64,000 bases of DNA from Acidobacteriota bacterium (GCA_021803035.1 JAJZME010000012.1:118237-182236); one strand, 5' to 3'; shown: positions 9,581 through 18,856, numbered from the stretch's first letter. The notes: generated from the letters alone by a model not told the origin. Numbers and translations: made by a program.

Positions 9581-9643
9581 TTTGCCGGGAAAAAATTGCC
9601 TGCAAAAAAATCTGTGGAAAAGAAAAATATTTAGGGGGGGTGC
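9581..9643. repeat. Intergenic repeat, copy 1 (AAATTNYCTGCAAA family)
   Basis: This stretch closely matches 31371-31437: TTTGCCGG..., AAATTGCCTGCAAA, then TCTGTGGAAAAGAAAAATAT and a G-run followed by TGCG. Core at 9593-9606. It lies in the 553-base gap between the PIN toxin and FmdB, which otherwise holds no convincing gene. Function unknown. Confidence 0.6.
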
Positions 9644-9791
9644 GCAGCAGTTTTTGGGGCTGGCGGCGCGCACTCTGCGCTGCTGGCGGGGGGCTCGAAA
9701 TGAAGCGGCAGGGATTGACCTGGTCATGCTCGTGTTCTCCGTGCAGAGGCCTGTGGAAGCGCCAATGGTTCTATTCTGCGCGGCAGAGCGG

Positions 9792-9805
9792 AAATTACCT
9801 GCAAA
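9792..9805. repeat. Intergenic repeat core, copy 2
   Basis: AAATTACCTGCAAA, an isolated core of the same repeat family within the same gap (9371-9923). The downstream A-rich and G-run parts seen in the longer copies are absent. Confidence 0.45.
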
Positions 9806-9923
9806 CGCAAGTCGTTCGATTCGCGTGGGTTGGGGCGCAGGGCTCTTGACTGGAACATGTACCGGATGATTTTCGCAAATCCGCGGCCGACACTATTCGC
9901 TTTCCGCGCGGTGGCGGAGCGAG

Positions 9924-10250
9924 TCAGGCCGCGGAGCCCGACGGCGTGCCGGCGGCCGCAGGGGGCGCAGCAGTGGACGGCGTGCTGGTAGCGCTCTGGC
10001 TCGCGGCAGCGGGCTTTTTGGCTTCGGCCGGGGCGGCCGCAGCCGGAGAGTCGGAAGCCGGCGCACTGCTCTTCGACGCGTAGTCGTTGACATACCAGCC
10101 CGAGCCCTTGAACTGAAAGGCCGGCGCGGTGAGCGGCCGGACGAGCGGCCCCTGGCATTGCGGGCACTGGTGCTCCGGCTCGTCATCAAAGCGCTGGATT
10201 TTTTCAAAGCGATGGCCGCATTGCGTGCAGCGATACTCGTATAATGGCAA
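9924..10250 (-). CDS. FmdB-family zinc ribbon protein
   Basis: A 108-residue protein beginning MPLYEYRCTQCGHRFEKIQ, the FmdB/CxxC_CxxC_SSSS zinc ribbon, with the second cysteine pair in CPQCQGPL. The zinc domain ends near residue 55 (GSGWYVNDYA), and the rest is a low-complexity Ala/Ser/Pro/Thr tail. The family was named for putative regulators of amide or formamide use, but its role is generally unknown. It appears monocistronic. Confidence 0.9.
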   Translation of the reverse strand: MPLYEYRCTQCGHRFEKIQRFDDEPEHQCPQCQGPLVRPLTAPAFQFKGSGWYVNDYASKSSAPASDSPAAAAPAEAKKPAAASQSATSTPSTAAPPAAAGTPSGSAA

Positions 10251-10423
10251 GTCTCGTTACCCCTTTGGGGAAGACATAATCCGCTTCACCTATTGTATCG
10301 GGAAAACGGTAATAGTCCGCCGATTGGCCGCGCGGGCCCAGGGCGATCGCATGATCGGGCAGTTCCCCCGCCCGCACTTGCCTTGTTGCGCCGCCTCCAT
10401 GGGGCTGCGAGGTGTTTTTCCGG

Positions 10424-10455
10424 CGCTTTCCCAGCGTTGAAACGCTGGGAAAGCG
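10424..10455. other. Strong inverted repeat (hairpin)
   Basis: CGCTTTCCCAGCGTT and AACGCTGGGAAAGCG are perfect complements separated by 2 bases, giving a 13-15 bp stem. It lies in the 389-base gap upstream of FmdB and downstream of the DUF2911 gene, whose stop is at 10640. No T-run follows, so it may be a structural or REP-like element instead of a terminator. No gene is seen in the rest of the gap. Confidence 0.55.
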
Positions 10456-10639
10456 AACATTGCGCCTACGGCGCGAGCAAATCGAAACCGCTGAGGTTAA
10501 CAAATAGCCTTCATGCGATTGCCCTGCGCGCCAGCCGGAACAGGATGCAACTCCGCCGCGCGGGCGAAGCTCCGTCATGCGCCGGCCGGCTGCCAACTCT
10601 ACGGCGCTGCGAGCGCCGGCCAGCCTGTAGGGTCCAGCC

Positions 10640-11257
10640 TCAGTGAACCGTGAAGGGGACCGACGCCACGTGGTTTTCCCAGGCGAGGGTAAGGGTGCCT
10701 TTGTTGCCGCCGTCATGAGTAAAGCTGTAGGTGAGGTCTTCAACCATTTTGGGCGGTTTGCTCATGTGCATTGGGGTCAGGCCGAGATCCGTCTCCCCGT
10801 TATAAGCCAGCCCCCATTCGCCGGTTTCCTTGCTGACGATCAGGTACCACTGGTTGGGATTGGCGATATCGACGAAGAGGGTGTAGGACCCGGCGGGGAC
10901 ATTCAGGGTGCCGAGCGTGATGCCGGCGGTGGTGTGCAGGGCGGTGGCTGCATTGGCGCCACCCCGCCAGACGGGGTAGGACTTGTGGGTGCTTTGGATG
11001 AGGCCGCCGGGGGTGAAGATTTTGCCTTCGCGGCCCCGGACGCGGGGTGAGTTGTAGTCGATGGTGATGGACTTGCCGTCGATGGTGATGGAAGCCTTGG
11101 CTGCCGGGCTGAGGAGGGGCTTCTTGGCCATGCTCTTTTGGCCGCCCATGGCCATATGGCCGCCCATGGGCATGTTACCGCCCATGGGCATATGCTGCTG
11201 GGCTGAGAGGGTGGCGGCGAAGGCCAGGATGCAGGTGCAGAGGAAGAGTCGTTTCAC
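10640..11257 (-). CDS. Secreted DUF2911 domain protein
   Basis: A 205-residue exported protein. The signal peptide is MKRLFLCTCILAFAATLSAQ, followed by a Met/Gly-rich repeat (HMPMGGNMPMGGHMAMGG) that could bind metal. The DUF2911 core follows from about residue 55: ITIDYNSPRVRGREGKIF, PAGSYTLFVDI and WYLIVSKETGEWGLAY. Function unknown; the family is common in Bacteroidetes and Acidobacteria. It stands alone, divergent from the outer-membrane protein gene to its right. Confidence 0.88.
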   Translation of the reverse strand: MKRLFLCTCILAFAATLSAQQHMPMGGNMPMGGHMAMGGQKSMAKKPLLSPAAKASITIDGKSITIDYNSPRVRGREGKIFTPGGLIQSTHKSYPVWRGGANAATALHTTAGITLGTLNVPAGSYTLFVDIANPNQWYLIVSKETGEWGLAYNGETDLGLTPMHMSKPPKMVEDLTYSFTHDGGNKGTLTLAWENHVASVPFTVH

Positions 11258-11472
11258 GAGAGGTTCTCCTTGGGGTCAAGCTCTGATTTGCGTGCGATAT
11301 GCCAACGCGACGATTTTCGCACCGTCTAACGGAAATGGGAAAGAATATCCGCCGTCAGTGTCCCGCCACGCGGGCAGAAGGATGGCAGCCTGCACCCTGT
11401 TCAAAGGGGACCGCGAATCGAATCGCCGGGCGCGTTGTCGGCTGTTGGGGTGGTCCTGTAAGCTGTTTGGTG

Positions 11473-12294
11473 ATGCGCCTCCCAGTCAGGTTTTCCGCCG
11501 CTTTTGCCGCCTTAGCTGTACTGTGTCTCAGTGCAGTTGCTGGCGCGCAGACTCCAAGCAGCTCGCCTTCGAGCACGAAACAGAAGCAGACCCAGGGCAG
11601 TTCCACTTCGAGCAAGAAACAGAAACAGACCCAGGGCAGCTCCAGTTCGAGCACGAACCAGAAAGAGTCCGGCAGCCAGACTTCCATGCCAACTCTTGCC
11701 AACACGCCATATGAGAATATCAATCCGTTGGCTGGGGTAACCTACGACAACCGCTACGATATCTCGCTAGGCGCGGCATACGACCACATGAAGGCGGGGC
11801 CGTATCTGCTGCAGGGCGCGAACATCGGCGGCATCAATCTGAGCGGGTCGTACTGGCTGAGCAAGCGCTGGGGAGCGGAAGGCTCGTTCCGGCCGTATTT
11901 CGGCACCACTGGCGTCGCCCCCAATGCTTACCATATCAATGGCCCGTTTGTGAGCGAGTACTTTTTCACCGCGGGACCGGAATGGCTGGGGCCACACAAT
12001 GAGCATGGCGACCTGATTGCGCACGTGCTGTTCGGCGGCGTGTACGGGGACTTCGAGAAGGATCTGCGCGGAACTCCAGTGTCGGCTGTGGCCATGTACA
12101 ACAATCAGTTCTCGCCGGCCATGATCATGGGCGGAGATTTCGATCTGAACCGCTCCGCACGCTGGGTCTTCCGCATTACTCCGGATGCCGTGCTGACTCG
12201 CTACGGCGTGAATTACGGCAACCATATCCACCAGATCGACATCAATTTCGCCATTTCAGTGGGAATGGAATACAAGTTCAAGAAGAAGCGGTAG
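11473..12294 (+). CDS. Probable outer-membrane beta-barrel protein with N-terminal KQKQTQGSS repeats
   Basis: A 273-residue exported protein starting MRLPVRFSAAFAALAVLCLS with cleavage near VAGAQ. Residues about 33-70 are nearly three 13-residue Ser/Lys/Gln repeats. The rest has alternating hydrophobic and aromatic strands (YDISLGAAYDHMKAG, YWLSKRWGAEGSFRPYFG) ending in the barrel-type terminus INFAISVGMEYKFKKKR. The frame is open 58 codons further upstream, but that part lacks coding character. Specific function unknown. Confidence 0.75.
   Translation: MRLPVRFSAAFAALAVLCLSAVAGAQTPSSSPSSTKQKQTQGSSTSSKKQKQTQGSSSSSTNQKESGSQTSMPTLANTPYENINPLAGVTYDNRYDISLGAAYDHMKAGPYLLQGANIGGINLSGSYWLSKRWGAEGSFRPYFGTTGVAPNAYHINGPFVSEYFFTAGPEWLGPHNEHGDLIAHVLFGGVYGDFEKDLRGTPVSAVAMYNNQFSPAMIMGGDFDLNRSARWVFRITPDAVLTRYGVNYGNHIHQIDINFAISVGMEYKFKKKR
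11569..11685 (+). repeat. 39-bp tandem repeat within the outer-membrane protein gene
   Basis: Three units starting TCGAGCACGAA or TCGAGCAAGAA at 11569, 11608 and 11647; the third is diverged. Each full unit encodes 13 residues, so copy-number changes would stay in frame and only alter the length of the periplasmic linker. Confidence 0.75.
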
Positions 12295-12370
12295 CGCAGG
12301 GGTTTGCCGGAAAGAAAACGGCGCAGAAGGCGATGCCGGCCACCGGCCGCTTTTGGCGTAATCTTGCATC

Positions 12371-12679
12371 ATGAGCCAAAGTCAGCAGCAACAGCCCCAA
12401 CTGAATCTTTCCCAGACTCCGGACTACCGGGAGTCCTACGCCAACAGTGTGCAAGTGCGCGTGAGCGTGTGGGATTTCCTGCTTGTCTTCGGTCTGGCCT
12501 CCAGCGAAGGCCCGGACCAGGTAACCATCCGGAATCACCAGGCGATATTTCTGAGTCCGCAGCAGGCCAAGGCGCTGTGGAATGTGCTGGGACAGAACAT
12601 TGCTCAATACGAGCAGGCCTTCGGCCCGTTGAACCTGGAGCCGAAGAGCCCGGCCTTTCCTTCGGGGCCGGTGAATTAA
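12371..12679 (+). CDS. DUF3467 domain protein
   Basis: A 102-residue protein with a Gln-rich N-terminus (MSQSQQQQPQLNLSQTPDYR) and the DUF3467 pattern: YANSVQVRVSVWDFLLVFG, then HQAIFLSPQQAKALWNVLGQNIAQYEQAFG. Family members are small cytosolic proteins of unknown function. It begins 76 bases after the preceding gene; co-transcription is possible. No signal peptide or membrane segment is seen. Confidence 0.85.
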   Translation: MSQSQQQQPQLNLSQTPDYRESYANSVQVRVSVWDFLLVFGLASSEGPDQVTIRNHQAIFLSPQQAKALWNVLGQNIAQYEQAFGPLNLEPKSPAFPSGPVN

Positions 12680-12859
12680 TGGCTGGAGGTCTCCGGGAGC
12701 GCCGCGATTGAGCCGGACATCTCTCGCGGGAGCACGATTTGCATTGATCTCGACCGTTTGCGGCGCTGCGCGGGAAGCTGGTCAGTCACGTCCCTTCAAT
12801 GGAACGGCTGTAGAACGGCGCGGCTCCAGGTGCTATTCTCGAACTGTTTAATATTCGCT

Positions 12860-14002
12860 GTGCATACGCGATCCCCAATTTTCCCTGTATCTTCGGCCCG
12901 GCGCATCGCCTACTTCGCGCCCTTGCTGCTGGCGCTCGGTTTCCTTGGTCTTGCATGTGGGTGCAACCGCTTTCATCATCACACTGCGCCGCAGATGGTC
13001 TATGTTGACACGATGGGCAACTTGTACCTGCACAACCGCGTTGCTATCGTCTCAGAACGCGTGGCGGAGGTGAAAAACGGCGAGGCGCTGCAAGTGCTGC
13101 AGCAAGACGGGCGCTTCCTGGAGGTGAAGACGAAGAAGGGGCAGGTCGGCTGGATTGAAGACAGCGCGGTAATCGACAGCTCGATCTATGACGAGTTTGT
13201 CCAATTGGCCGAAGCGCACAAGAACGATCCGGTGGTGGCAACCGGCTCCCTGAACTACGAGCTTTACATGCACCTCCTGCCCGGCCGCAATACGCAGCAT
13301 TTTTACCTGCTTCCGGCCAACACCAAGGTGGAGTTGCTGGCGCGCGCCACGGCGCCGAGGACCATGCCTCCGGGATCGGTACCGCCTCCGCTGCAATCAA
13401 AATCCTCTTCAGGCAAACCGGGCGCGGCGCCTGTGCCAGGAGTTCCGCAGAAGCCGCGGACGGTTCTGGAAGACTGGTGGCTGGCGCGAGACGCAAAGGG
13501 GCAGACGGGGTGGATGCTGGCCAGCGAGATCTATGTAAATGTGCCGGCTACCATCGAGCAGTATGCTTCGGGACAGCAGTTCATCGGCGCGTATGTGCTG
13601 ACCAAGGTCAAGGACCCGCAATCCCCCTTTCCCGATCACGAGGCGCCCGAGTACGTCACGCTGCTGGCGCCGCTCGATGCGGGCCGGACCTATGATTTCA
13701 ACGAGGTGCGGGTGTTCACGTGGAGCCTGATCCATCACCGCTATGAAACGGCGTTCGACCTGCGGCCGGTGTACGGTTTTTTGCCCGCGCGGACCGGCTT
13801 CACCAAGGGGCCGGATGGCAACCCTGTACCCACCTTCAGTTTTCAGGTTGCCAGCAGCGGCGATGTGACCACGGACCCGGCCACCGGCATTACGCGGCCG
13901 GTTTCGGCGCACACCGTGCGGTACGAGATGCTGGACACGGTCGTGCGGCGCATCGGTCCGTATACGGGGCCGATCCCGCTGATGAACCAGCGAGGGAAGT
14001 GA
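12860..14002 (+). CDS. SH3-like domain lipoprotein
   Basis: A 380-residue predicted lipoprotein: a hydrophobic segment IAYFAPLLLALGFLGLACGC ends in a lipobox with Cys as the likely lipidation site. An SH3-like region follows (about residues 45-105: LYLHNRVAIVSERVAEVKNGEAL, GRFLEVKTKKGQVGWIEDS) and a second one is likely near 180-215 (GQTGWMLASEIYV). The C-terminal half is not recognised. GTG 12860 gives a sensible signal peptide; TTG 12758 is the longer alternative. Probably periplasmic, possibly cell-wall linked. Confidence 0.72.
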   Translation: MHTRSPIFPVSSARRIAYFAPLLLALGFLGLACGCNRFHHHTAPQMVYVDTMGNLYLHNRVAIVSERVAEVKNGEALQVLQQDGRFLEVKTKKGQVGWIEDSAVIDSSIYDEFVQLAEAHKNDPVVATGSLNYELYMHLLPGRNTQHFYLLPANTKVELLARATAPRTMPPGSVPPPLQSKSSSGKPGAAPVPGVPQKPRTVLEDWWLARDAKGQTGWMLASEIYVNVPATIEQYASGQQFIGAYVLTKVKDPQSPFPDHEAPEYVTLLAPLDAGRTYDFNEVRVFTWSLIHHRYETAFDLRPVYGFLPARTGFTKGPDGNPVPTFSFQVASSGDVTTDPATGITRPVSAHTVRYEMLDTVVRRIGPYTGPIPLMNQRGK

Positions 14003-14077
14003 GCGGGAAGGTCAATGCAGAGGCGCGGAGGGCGAAGCTGGGCTCCCGGGCCGCATACTTGATCGTCCGGCCGGGAA

Positions 14078-14929
14078 TCAGGTGGATTCGACGGCGTGGA
14101 TGCCTACTTCGATCTCCGCGATCAAGGGCTCGATGCTGGCATGGAAAAGCCTGCGCTCCCGCGCCGGCAGGTCGTTGAGCAGATCGGGATAGGCGGCGCA
14201 GGCGCAGCCGGGAAACGCGGGATAGCCTGCAGTATCGGCCATTTCGCAACTGACCTTGACCAGTTCCACCAAGTTCCAGGGGCCGTCCTTGCGCCGCGCC
14301 TGGTGATGGCCGGAGACGATTGCCTCAAGCTCGGGCGGCAGGTTCCACTCGGCGATGAGCTGCTTTCCCGTCTCGCAGTGATCCCAGCCAAAGATCTCCC
14401 GTTCGCCATCGAGGATGCTGTCCGGTGGGCCGCTGTGCCGGTCGAGCAACTGCGCGTATTCCCCGGGCTGGATGACGGCCAGGGCAAACCGTCCGATATC
14501 GTGGAGGATGCCGGCGGTGAACGCGACTTCCTTGTCCAGGAAGCCGTGCGAAGCCAGATGCTGGGCAATCAGGGCGCAGGCGAGGTTGTGGCGCCAGAGC
14601 GCGCGCATGGAAGGATGGCGCATGGACTTGCCGAGATAGGAGCGGACGCCGACGGTGATGCATAGTCCCTGAAGATGCGTGGCGCCGAGCACGGAAATCG
14701 CCTGCATGATGCTGCTGGCGGGAAAGCGTGGGGCATAGAGCAGCGAGTTGGCGATGGTGAGCACCTCGCTGGCAAAGGCGGGATCGGAGGCGATCAGGTC
14801 GCAGAGTTGGTGTAACTGGACGTTCTCATTGGCGGCCAGTTGCATGACCCGGACGGCAACCTGCGGGAACGGAGGCAGGCGCAGGTGAGCCCACGGCATA
14901 TGGGCCATCAGTGAGTTGCTGGTTTCCAT
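14078..14929 (-). CDS. HDOD domain signalling protein
   Basis: A 283-residue protein consisting of an HDOD domain (about 15-220). Recognisable parts are LPPFPQVAVRVMQLAANENV, LCDLIASDPAFASEVLTIANS and the HD motif in FTAGILHDIGRFALAV. HDOD proteins occur in c-di-GMP, stress and differentiation signalling and are usually not shown to be enzymes. It has no receiver or GGDEF partner domain and no obvious operon neighbours; the DUF2339 gene ends 190 bases upstream of its start. Confidence 0.9.
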   Translation of the reverse strand: METSNSLMAHMPWAHLRLPPFPQVAVRVMQLAANENVQLHQLCDLIASDPAFASEVLTIANSLLYAPRFPASSIMQAISVLGATHLQGLCITVGVRSYLGKSMRHPSMRALWRHNLACALIAQHLASHGFLDKEVAFTAGILHDIGRFALAVIQPGEYAQLLDRHSGPPDSILDGEREIFGWDHCETGKQLIAEWNLPPELEAIVSGHHQARRKDGPWNLVELVKVSCEMADTAGYPAFPGCACAAYPDLLNDLPARERRLFHASIEPLIAEIEVGIHAVEST

Positions 14930-15118
14930 CTTTGTGGCTTAACCCCGCTTGGCGCCGGCCATCTTTGGCCAGTGTTGCGATTTTCCGGAATGAACTGCCG
15001 GTGTGTTCCGGCTGCTCTTGTGAGGTGCTACGGAGTACTTCGGCTGGAGCGCGGGTTGCGATAGCCTGCGGCGGAAAACAATCGGGCTGTGTGGTGCCGC
15101 CTGGAGTAATCAGGAGAT

Positions 15119-16861
15119 TCAAAGGTCCGGCGCAGGAGTGGGCGCGGTTTCCGGCTTTCGGCCCCGGCGCGCCAGACGGGGAACGGCGATGAGCGTGACG
15201 GCGAAGACGAAGATGGAGCCGGCGATGTACTCCAGGCGGCCGCGGCGCAGGTCTTCGAAGACCAGTTTGATTGCAACCAGGACCACCGCGGCGTAGCCGA
15301 TGCGAGTCAGCTCGATGCGCCGCCAGCGGGGGCCGCTGTAAGCCAGCGCCAGAGCCGCCGCGCAGACGGCGACGGTGCGGAAGAACGCCAGGTGATGCGG
15401 AGCCGGTTCGACGCGCAGCGCAAGCAGCGCCATCAGCCCACGCACCAGCAGCGCGATGCCGCCGCAGATGGCCAGCAGTGCGGCCAGAAGCTGAAGGATG
15501 TGCTGCCGCCAGGAGGGGTTTTGCTGCCACGGCATGACTGCGTAGCAGAGCACCGCGCACACCAGGGCGAAATAGATGTTCCAGGAGGGCGCGCCAGGCA
15601 GAATGCCGGCCAGGGCATGAACGATGTAGGCCGCCAATCCGGAGACGGCCGCGGTCGCCAGCAGATAGAACACTCCGTGAGCCTGGAGCACAAAACGATT
15701 GAAGCGCGCACCCAAGGCTGTGGCCACAACGGCGGCTACGCCCAGGCAGGGCGCCTTCCACGCATCGGGCAGGGACAGCAGGCAACCGGCCAGCAGGAGG
15801 ATGGCGCTCCAGATGGCAAAGACGCGGTAATTGCGCCGGTCCGGGGTGTTGCGGAAGAACAGGTACGCGGCTGCATAGCAGGCGGCGGTCAGAACCAGGC
15901 AGATGGCGCCAAGAATCATTGCGGCCGAGGGCGGGCCGAAACAGATTAACCCGGCCGCGGCCAGCAAGAACGCGATGATGGTTTGCACAATCTCAAAGGC
16001 CGCGATGCGCTGGCGCTTCACGATGGTATCGAAGACGACGCTGGCGAGGAAGATGGCGAAGAGCGCGAAGCCTGGAGCGACGAGCGCAGCCATGCCGAGT
16101 GGGGGATAGTCCGGGCGGGCGCCGGGTGGACTGATGTAGATGTAGATTGCCGCCCAGATGGCCAGATCGGCGGCGAGCGAGGTGAGCGCCCGCGCGCCCG
16201 CCTCGCGGCCGCAGGCTTCGGCAAACTCTCCCAGGGCGAGCATGAGCAGCAGCACCGCAATAAACGGCGTGGTGACGCGAGAGCCGACGGAAAGGCTGAG
16301 CGCGATCAGGACCGCCGCAACATTGGCGACCCAGAAGACGGGCGCAAGGTTGCGTTTCCAGGCCAGCGCCGAAGCAATGGATACATACGCGCCCAGAACC
16401 GTGGCGGCGCCCACGGCGCTGAGCAGATGGAAGCGAAACATCAGCTCCCAGAGCATGGGAGCGAGAATCAGGGCCGAGGTGCCGGCATAGGCCGTGGCCG
16501 CAAACCAGGCTCCGGCGCGCGTACGTGCCGCCCAGGCCAGCCAGCCGATGGCATACAGTATGGCCAGAGCCGCGGCAGCCCGGCTGGAGAGCAGGTTGGC
16601 CTGCGCGGCGGCGCGGAGCAGGTAGGCTCCGGCAATGCCCATCATGGCCCTGCCCAGCACGGAAAATGCCATGCCCGCTTCCAGCGATGGCGCAGCGGCG
16701 GCAGCCGGTGCAATGGCCGGTTCGGCGATGAGAGGCTCGGCGCTGGCCGGGGCTGCCGGCAGATCCGGCGTGGCGGACGGGCGTTCCAGCGCTGCAACTC
16801 TATGTTCCAGCGCTTCCACGCGTTTTGCCAGCCGTTCGATTACGTCCGGAAGATCGCTCAT
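15119..16861 (-). CDS. DUF2339 family polytopic membrane protein
   Basis: A 580-residue protein with a short coiled coil (SDLPDVIERLAKRVEALEHRVAALE), an Ala/Pro-rich linker, and then about 14 hydrophobic segments from residue 65 to the end, starting FSVLGRAMMGIAGAYLLRAA. This layout matches DUF2339, a family of unknown function. ATG 16861 is preferred over one six codons upstream. It begins 36 bases after the NrfD gene and is probably the last member of the cytochrome/FeS/NrfD operon. Confidence 0.8.
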   Translation of the reverse strand: MSDLPDVIERLAKRVEALEHRVAALERPSATPDLPAAPASAEPLIAEPAIAPAAAAAPSLEAGMAFSVLGRAMMGIAGAYLLRAAAQANLLSSRAAAALAILYAIGWLAWAARTRAGAWFAATAYAGTSALILAPMLWELMFRFHLLSAVGAATVLGAYVSIASALAWKRNLAPVFWVANVAAVLIALSLSVGSRVTTPFIAVLLLMLALGEFAEACGREAGARALTSLAADLAIWAAIYIYISPPGARPDYPPLGMAALVAPGFALFAIFLASVVFDTIVKRQRIAAFEIVQTIIAFLLAAAGLICFGPPSAAMILGAICLVLTAACYAAAYLFFRNTPDRRNYRVFAIWSAILLLAGCLLSLPDAWKAPCLGVAAVVATALGARFNRFVLQAHGVFYLLATAAVSGLAAYIVHALAGILPGAPSWNIYFALVCAVLCYAVMPWQQNPSWRQHILQLLAALLAICGGIALLVRGLMALLALRVEPAPHHLAFFRTVAVCAAALALAYSGPRWRRIELTRIGYAAVVLVAIKLVFEDLRRGRLEYIAGSIFVFAVTLIAVPRLARRGRKPETAPTPAPDL

Positions 16862-16897
16862 GGCGTCCACCCGATGCAATGCTGGTTTGAGATGCCC

Positions 16898-18076
16898 TCA
16901 ATCTCCCGCTGCCGGTGCGTGCGCGCCCTCGTCTTCCCATGGCGGCAGCAGCTTCAACAGGATCCACAGGAAAATCAGAGGGAGCATTGTGAGGCCCAGG
17001 GCGACGAGCAATCCCTCACGTGTGACCAGATGGATCTTGTAGCTGGTGTAGCCGAGGAAACTCTTGGAGAATAACTGGCCGCCGATGACCACATTCCAGC
17101 GCATGGCGAAGATGCCGATCAGGGCCAGGATGCCGGAGACGGTGTACATGCGCTTGCGCGCGATCTCGGGCAGCTTGACGACCTGCGTGATAAAGAGCAG
17201 AACCAGCGGCGTGATGGTGCCGATGAGGATCTGGAGTATGATCTGCGAGAAATAGAGCTTGGTATGCACCAGGAAGTTGAGGCTGCGGAAGGATTCGTTG
17301 GCCTCGTAGATGCGGTGCACGAGGTCGAGCATCTCCAGGCTGAAGTCGATGATGAAGATGTAGAACATGTACATGGCGATGGCATCGACGCAGCGCATAT
17401 CGATGGTCTTGTGGCGCATTTTGGTCAGCAGCATGTAAAAGAGCATGACAGCGGCGATGCCCGAGACCATGGCCGAAAAGATGAAGACCACGGGCATCAG
17501 CGGCGAATCCCACCATGGATTGGATTTGAGCGAACCAAAGATGAAGCCGACATAGCCGTGGAGCAGAAACGCGGAGGGAATGCCGATGAGGGTGACGAGC
17601 CATCCCACGCGCTCGTCAATATTCAGCGCGCGCTCGCTGATATTGCTCGAGCCCAGAGTCATGATCTTGTAGATCACGCGCAGAATGCCCTTGGTTTGCT
17701 GCGAACGCAGGACAATGTCCCGGCGGTAATCGAGCCAGATCTCGAAGGTCAGCACGGCCATCAGATACCAGAGGTACACGTAGCCGAACATGGCCATGGC
17801 CGAGGTTTTGTGCGGAGTAAAGTACATCTCCCAGGCGCGCTCCGGATGCCCGAGGTGAAAGAGCAGCGGCAGAGGCGCGTCCAGCAGGAAGGCCATGGCG
17901 GTCAACAATGCCAGCCGGTAGGTGGGCTTGACCGCCTCGACGCGGAAGATCCGTTCGAGCGAGGCGAGGATGAATGCGCCCGCCACGAGGCCCGTAATGT
18001 AGGGATACAGAACGATGAGCACGCTCCAATAGAGCCTGATCTCGTTGGGATACATGTAACCTTCAACACCGGTCAT
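16898..18076 (-). CDS. NrfD/PsrC-type quinone-interacting membrane subunit
   Basis: A 392-residue integral membrane protein of the polysulfide reductase NrfD family, with about ten TM helices. Typical parts are EIRLYWSVLIVLYPYITGLVAG, LLDAPLPLLFHLGHPERAWEMY and LIGIPSAFLLHGYVGFIFG. Such subunits exchange electrons with menaquinone or ubiquinone in complexes with a periplasmic FeS protein. It follows the FeS gene by 45 bases. ATG 18076 is chosen; GTG 18088 is the alternative. Substrate not deducible because the operon has no catalytic molybdenum or haem-nitrite subunit. Confidence 0.9.
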   Translation of the reverse strand: MTGVEGYMYPNEIRLYWSVLIVLYPYITGLVAGAFILASLERIFRVEAVKPTYRLALLTAMAFLLDAPLPLLFHLGHPERAWEMYFTPHKTSAMAMFGYVYLWYLMAVLTFEIWLDYRRDIVLRSQQTKGILRVIYKIMTLGSSNISERALNIDERVGWLVTLIGIPSAFLLHGYVGFIFGSLKSNPWWDSPLMPVVFIFSAMVSGIAAVMLFYMLLTKMRHKTIDMRCVDAIAMYMFYIFIIDFSLEMLDLVHRIYEANESFRSLNFLVHTKLYFSQIILQILIGTITPLVLLFITQVVKLPEIARKRMYTVSGILALIGIFAMRWNVVIGGQLFSKSFLGYTSYKIHLVTREGLLVALGLTMLPLIFLWILLKLLPPWEDEGAHAPAAGD

Positions 18077-18121
18077 AACTCTTGCCACTCCTCGATCGCA
18101 GCTTGCAGGCTGCCGCTGCTC

Positions 18122-18856
18122 TTACCGCACGGAGCCGTCCAAATCGTTGTAGAAAACCTTGGCGCCGGTGGCCATCTGTGGCTTCAGCACCTGCACCTTG
18201 TGCGTGTTCAGGAACTTGTGAATCGGATCATTGGGATTCTTCAGATCCGCCAACTGGCGCGCTCCAGTAGGACAGTTTTCGCAGCACGCGGTGGTGAGTC
18301 CCTTGGTGATGCGGTGGTAGCAGAGGGTGCACTTGTCGGCGACCCTCTTGGTGGGATGAATGTAGCGGCAACCGTAGGGACAGGCCTGTACGCAATAGGC
18401 GCATCCCAGGCAGTAGGTCTGGTCAATCAGCACGACGCCGTCGGGCGTAATGAAAGTTGCGCCCACCGGGCACACCTGAGTGCAGGGCGAGTCCGCGCAA
18501 TGGTTGCAAAGCTTGGGAACGAAGAAGTACTCGCCATCCGGGTCCGGCTTCATGGAAGGAAAGCCTTCCTTGCCGCCGTCGGGTGAGATCACGATGGGGT
18601 TCTCAAGGTGCCAGTCGGAGCGATGGTAAAGCTCCACCCAGGTGCGGAAGTAGCCGTCGGGCACGTCATTCTCGGTTTGGCAGGCGCGCACGCAGTTGCC
18701 GCAGCCGATGCACTTGGAGATGTCGATCAACATGCCCCACCAGTGGTCGGTCATCGTATAGTTGGGCGCCTGTTCCGGGGTTCCGGCAAGAACGTACTTC
18801 CAGGCCACCGCCGCAGCCGGCAACAAAATCAGGAGTTTACGCCGCGTCGTTTTCAC
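18122..18856 (-). CDS. Periplasmic four-cluster [4Fe-4S] ferredoxin subunit (NrfC/PsrB/TtrB type)
   Basis: A 244-residue electron-transfer protein. A twin-arginine-like signal (TTRRKLLILLPAAAVAW) suggests Tat export in folded form. Four Cys groups are visible: CIGCGNCVRAC, CNHCADSPCTQVCP, CLGCAYCVQACPYGC and CTLC...CCENCP, enough for four cubane clusters. It overlaps the cytochrome gene by 4 bases (ATGA) and precedes the NrfD gene, so electrons likely flow between the quinone pool (NrfD), this protein and the tetrahaem cytochrome. Confidence 0.93.
   Translation of the reverse strand: MKTTRRKLLILLPAAAVAWKYVLAGTPEQAPNYTMTDHWWGMLIDISKCIGCGNCVRACQTENDVPDGYFRTWVELYHRSDWHLENPIVISPDGGKEGFPSMKPDPDGEYFFVPKLCNHCADSPCTQVCPVGATFITPDGVVLIDQTYCLGCAYCVQACPYGCRYIHPTKRVADKCTLCYHRITKGLTTACCENCPTGARQLADLKNPNDPIHKFLNTHKVQVLKPQMATGAKVFYNDLDGSVR

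Noticed and set aside
9582..9869. Open frames in the gap between the PIN toxin and FmdB
   Set aside because: They cross the repeats, have no recognisable protein features and no ribosome site.
11569..11685. CRISPR-like array
   Set aside because: The repeats are directly adjacent, without spacers, and encode an in-frame peptide repeat. No CRISPR array was seen anywhere in the window.
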